64,000 nucleotides of DNA from Strix aluco (Eukaryota; Chordata; Aves; Strigiformes; Strigidae). The DNA is taken from assembly GCF_031877795.1 (NCBI RefSeq), contig NC_133940.1:14261985-14325984 (forward strand), written 5' to 3'. Positions 62,486 through 64,000 of this stretch are shown piece by piece. Both the position numbers and the translations under genes were made by a program. The stretch's first letter is position 1. Every line of letters starts with the position of its first letter. Below the pieces are notes generated by a model that did not search any database, was not told the origin of the DNA, and saw only the letters and a list, made by a program, of their open reading frames with translations.

Positions 62486-64000
62486 CCACATCCACCCCAA
62501 AGGGAGGGTTAAAAGGGCCGTGGCATGCAGCCTCCTTTCCCCACAGGCCCGGGCAGTGCTCTGTTGTGAAGATATGAAGGAAATTGTGATATTGCGACAT
62601 GGAGCACCCACACGTGTGTCTGCAGTGGGTGAGGAATCTGGTTTTTAAATGGGGGGTGGGAGTGGTTTTTCCTGTCAGAGCTGTGGCTGTAAAAGGGGTG
62701 TATTTGATGCAGAACTTGAGACATGAAGCCTAAACCCGTGGTTTTTATAGAAACATGGCCTGCTCCAGAGGTAGTAAAATCTACAGAAGTGTGTTTGTTG
62801 GCTGTTTGTTTATCATGTATGGTTACATGGAGATACCGCTGTCTGAGGAGTTCAAGCATCCCACTGCAAAGATTATGGTTTTATTTCTGTAGTATCTATA
62901 TGGAGACTCAGGTGTGATGAGGGAAATAAACTGTGCCCTGAAAATGACAGAGGTCCAAGATGGGGAATTACTATTAAGGACATAATCCTGTAAATGCTGT
63001 GAACATAATGCATGAAATTCATATGTGAATGATCCCACTGCAATCAAATATGCTCTTCTGTAAAGCCTGGTTTTGCTGAAGTAAGTGTGAGTTTTGCCTC
63101 TGGGTTCATAGCAGTCACCTTATTTCTGAACATGTATGAGGGTTGATCCAAGGGGTATTAAGAAGAGAGAGGAAAAAACAGTTTCCGCGTCAAAGGACTA
63201 ACCAAACTCTGCAGAGACTTCTGCCGCTGACTTCAATAGCCTCTGGATTTGTTACAATATCCTTAAACCCAAATCCATACAAGCACTTAGAGGAACACTT
63301 AGGATACTGAAAAAGGTAACAGAGTTCGATTACACCACAATAAAATCCAAGATAAAGTAAAAAACACAAACCTGCATGCTTAACTAATGTATAACAAAAG
63401 CAGCAAAATCCCCTGTCCGAGCTGACATTCCTCACTTAACAGTTATGATTATGGTCAGCTTTTGAAGTGTCCGCGATACATTTTATTGAGAACTTGTACA
63501 GGCTGGTACAACATGTTCTATTTAGGCACAACAGGATGTGAAAAAGGTAGCTTTCTCTTTTTTTTTTTTTTTTGTCTTTAATTTCCTGGTTTATTTATGT
63601 TTTTACTAAGCTGAGGAAAAAGCAGAGAGATTTGTAACCTGTATTGTTAGAAGAAAAAAAGGCATGTATTTTAAATACTGAAAGCTGGAATAACTCCTTC
63701 AAAAGAAGAAATGTGTTTAGTGATGTTTTTCATGTATTACATAGAATACAGTTCTGCACTCAGTAATTTCTTAAAGGAGGACAGGAACTTGTACACAATT
63801 TGTGTCACAGACCATAATGTGTTACAGAATTAATTTTCTGTTCTGCTTTGTTTCCGTTCATGCAATTCCCCCAGGTTTATTCTTTGATTACAGCTTGTAT
63901 TGTCTACCTTGGGAACTGAAATGGTTACTGCCAAACTGCTCTGCCTTTCAGTTTACAGAAGAATTAGCAGCATTTATACCCAGTTTGCTAAAATGGACCT
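62486..64000. other. FGF16 distal upstream DNA, no gene recognised
   Basis: This is AT-rich unique DNA to the right edge. It includes a T run at about 63560-63573. A stretch near 62960-63270 has phrases such as GACTTCAATAGCC that resemble ancient amniote interspersed repeats, but I cannot name a family. I found no exon or RNA gene. Confidence 0.6.

Noticed and set aside
61999..62577. 192-codon + strand frame with a repetitive Ser/Pro/Val peptide
   Set aside because: It is produced by the 15-17 bp minisatellite. Unit lengths vary, so the peptide repeat is not maintained as a protein repeat would be.
62960..63270. Possible ancient interspersed repeat near the right edge
   Set aside because: A few phrases look familiar, but I could not assign a family or borders, so it is not listed as a repeat.
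1..64000. CRISPR array, bacterial operon, intact endogenous retrovirus or tRNA cluster
   Set aside because: None was seen. The only mobile-element traces are short CR1 3' ends.

Overview
This window is vertebrate nuclear DNA, most likely from a bird. The evidence is two conserved spliced genes with canonical GT-AG introns, CpG-rich DNA at one promoter, and CR1 LINE fragments ending in the ATTCTGTG-type octamer tail typical of avian CR1. I cannot name the order or species. No bacterial-type operon, CRISPR array, rRNA or tRNA was seen, and no complete mobile element.

Positions 1 to about 42,715 hold the 3' half of ATRX on the + strand. Nineteen coding exons between 1155 and 40064 join without a frame break into 925 residues plus a stop. 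They carry the whole SNF2/Swi2 motor (Walker A, DEGH box, motif III, motifs V and VI) and the C-terminal tail with its glutamine run. The fragment is collinear with human residues of about 1568-2492, judged from remembered numbering. The N-terminal half (ADD domain, DAXX-binding part) lies left of the window. A 3' UTR of about 2.65 kb follows, with a proximal cluster of poly(A) signals and a distal one. The introns hold four CR1 pieces (two old, two younger and mutually inverted), several inverted repeats and ordinary microsatellites.

Positions of about 42,716 to 48,965 form a GC-richer intergenic interval with no recognisable gene. It has many overlapping open frames but no conserved product. 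Two weak hints of unannotated exons are reported as findings.

Positions of about 48,966 to 60,875 hold FGF16 on the - strand, converging on ATRX. Three coding exons give a 208-residue FGF9/16/20-type growth factor. The 3' UTR has AU-rich motifs and a G-quadruplex-type tract. The promoter has a TATA box in an AT-rich gap between two CpG-dense blocks. FGF16 next to ATRX, tail to tail, matches the arrangement on the human X chromosome, so this is a conserved linkage block.

Positions of about 60,876 to 64,000 are FGF16 upstream DNA: promoter, CpG-rich block with homopolymer C and G4 tracts, a degenerate 15-17 bp minisatellite, then AT-rich DNA without a recognisable gene.

The two genes do not form a pathway. 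ATRX is a nuclear chromatin remodeller and FGF16 a secreted signal. I found no clearly new biological system. The most checkable oddities are an inverted CR1 pair flanking ATRX helicase exons, a perfect 22-bp hairpin in an ATRX intron, a SUMO-interaction-like motif in the helicase insert, the splice-acceptor-like minisatellite, and the FGF16 3' UTR G4/AU-rich combination.
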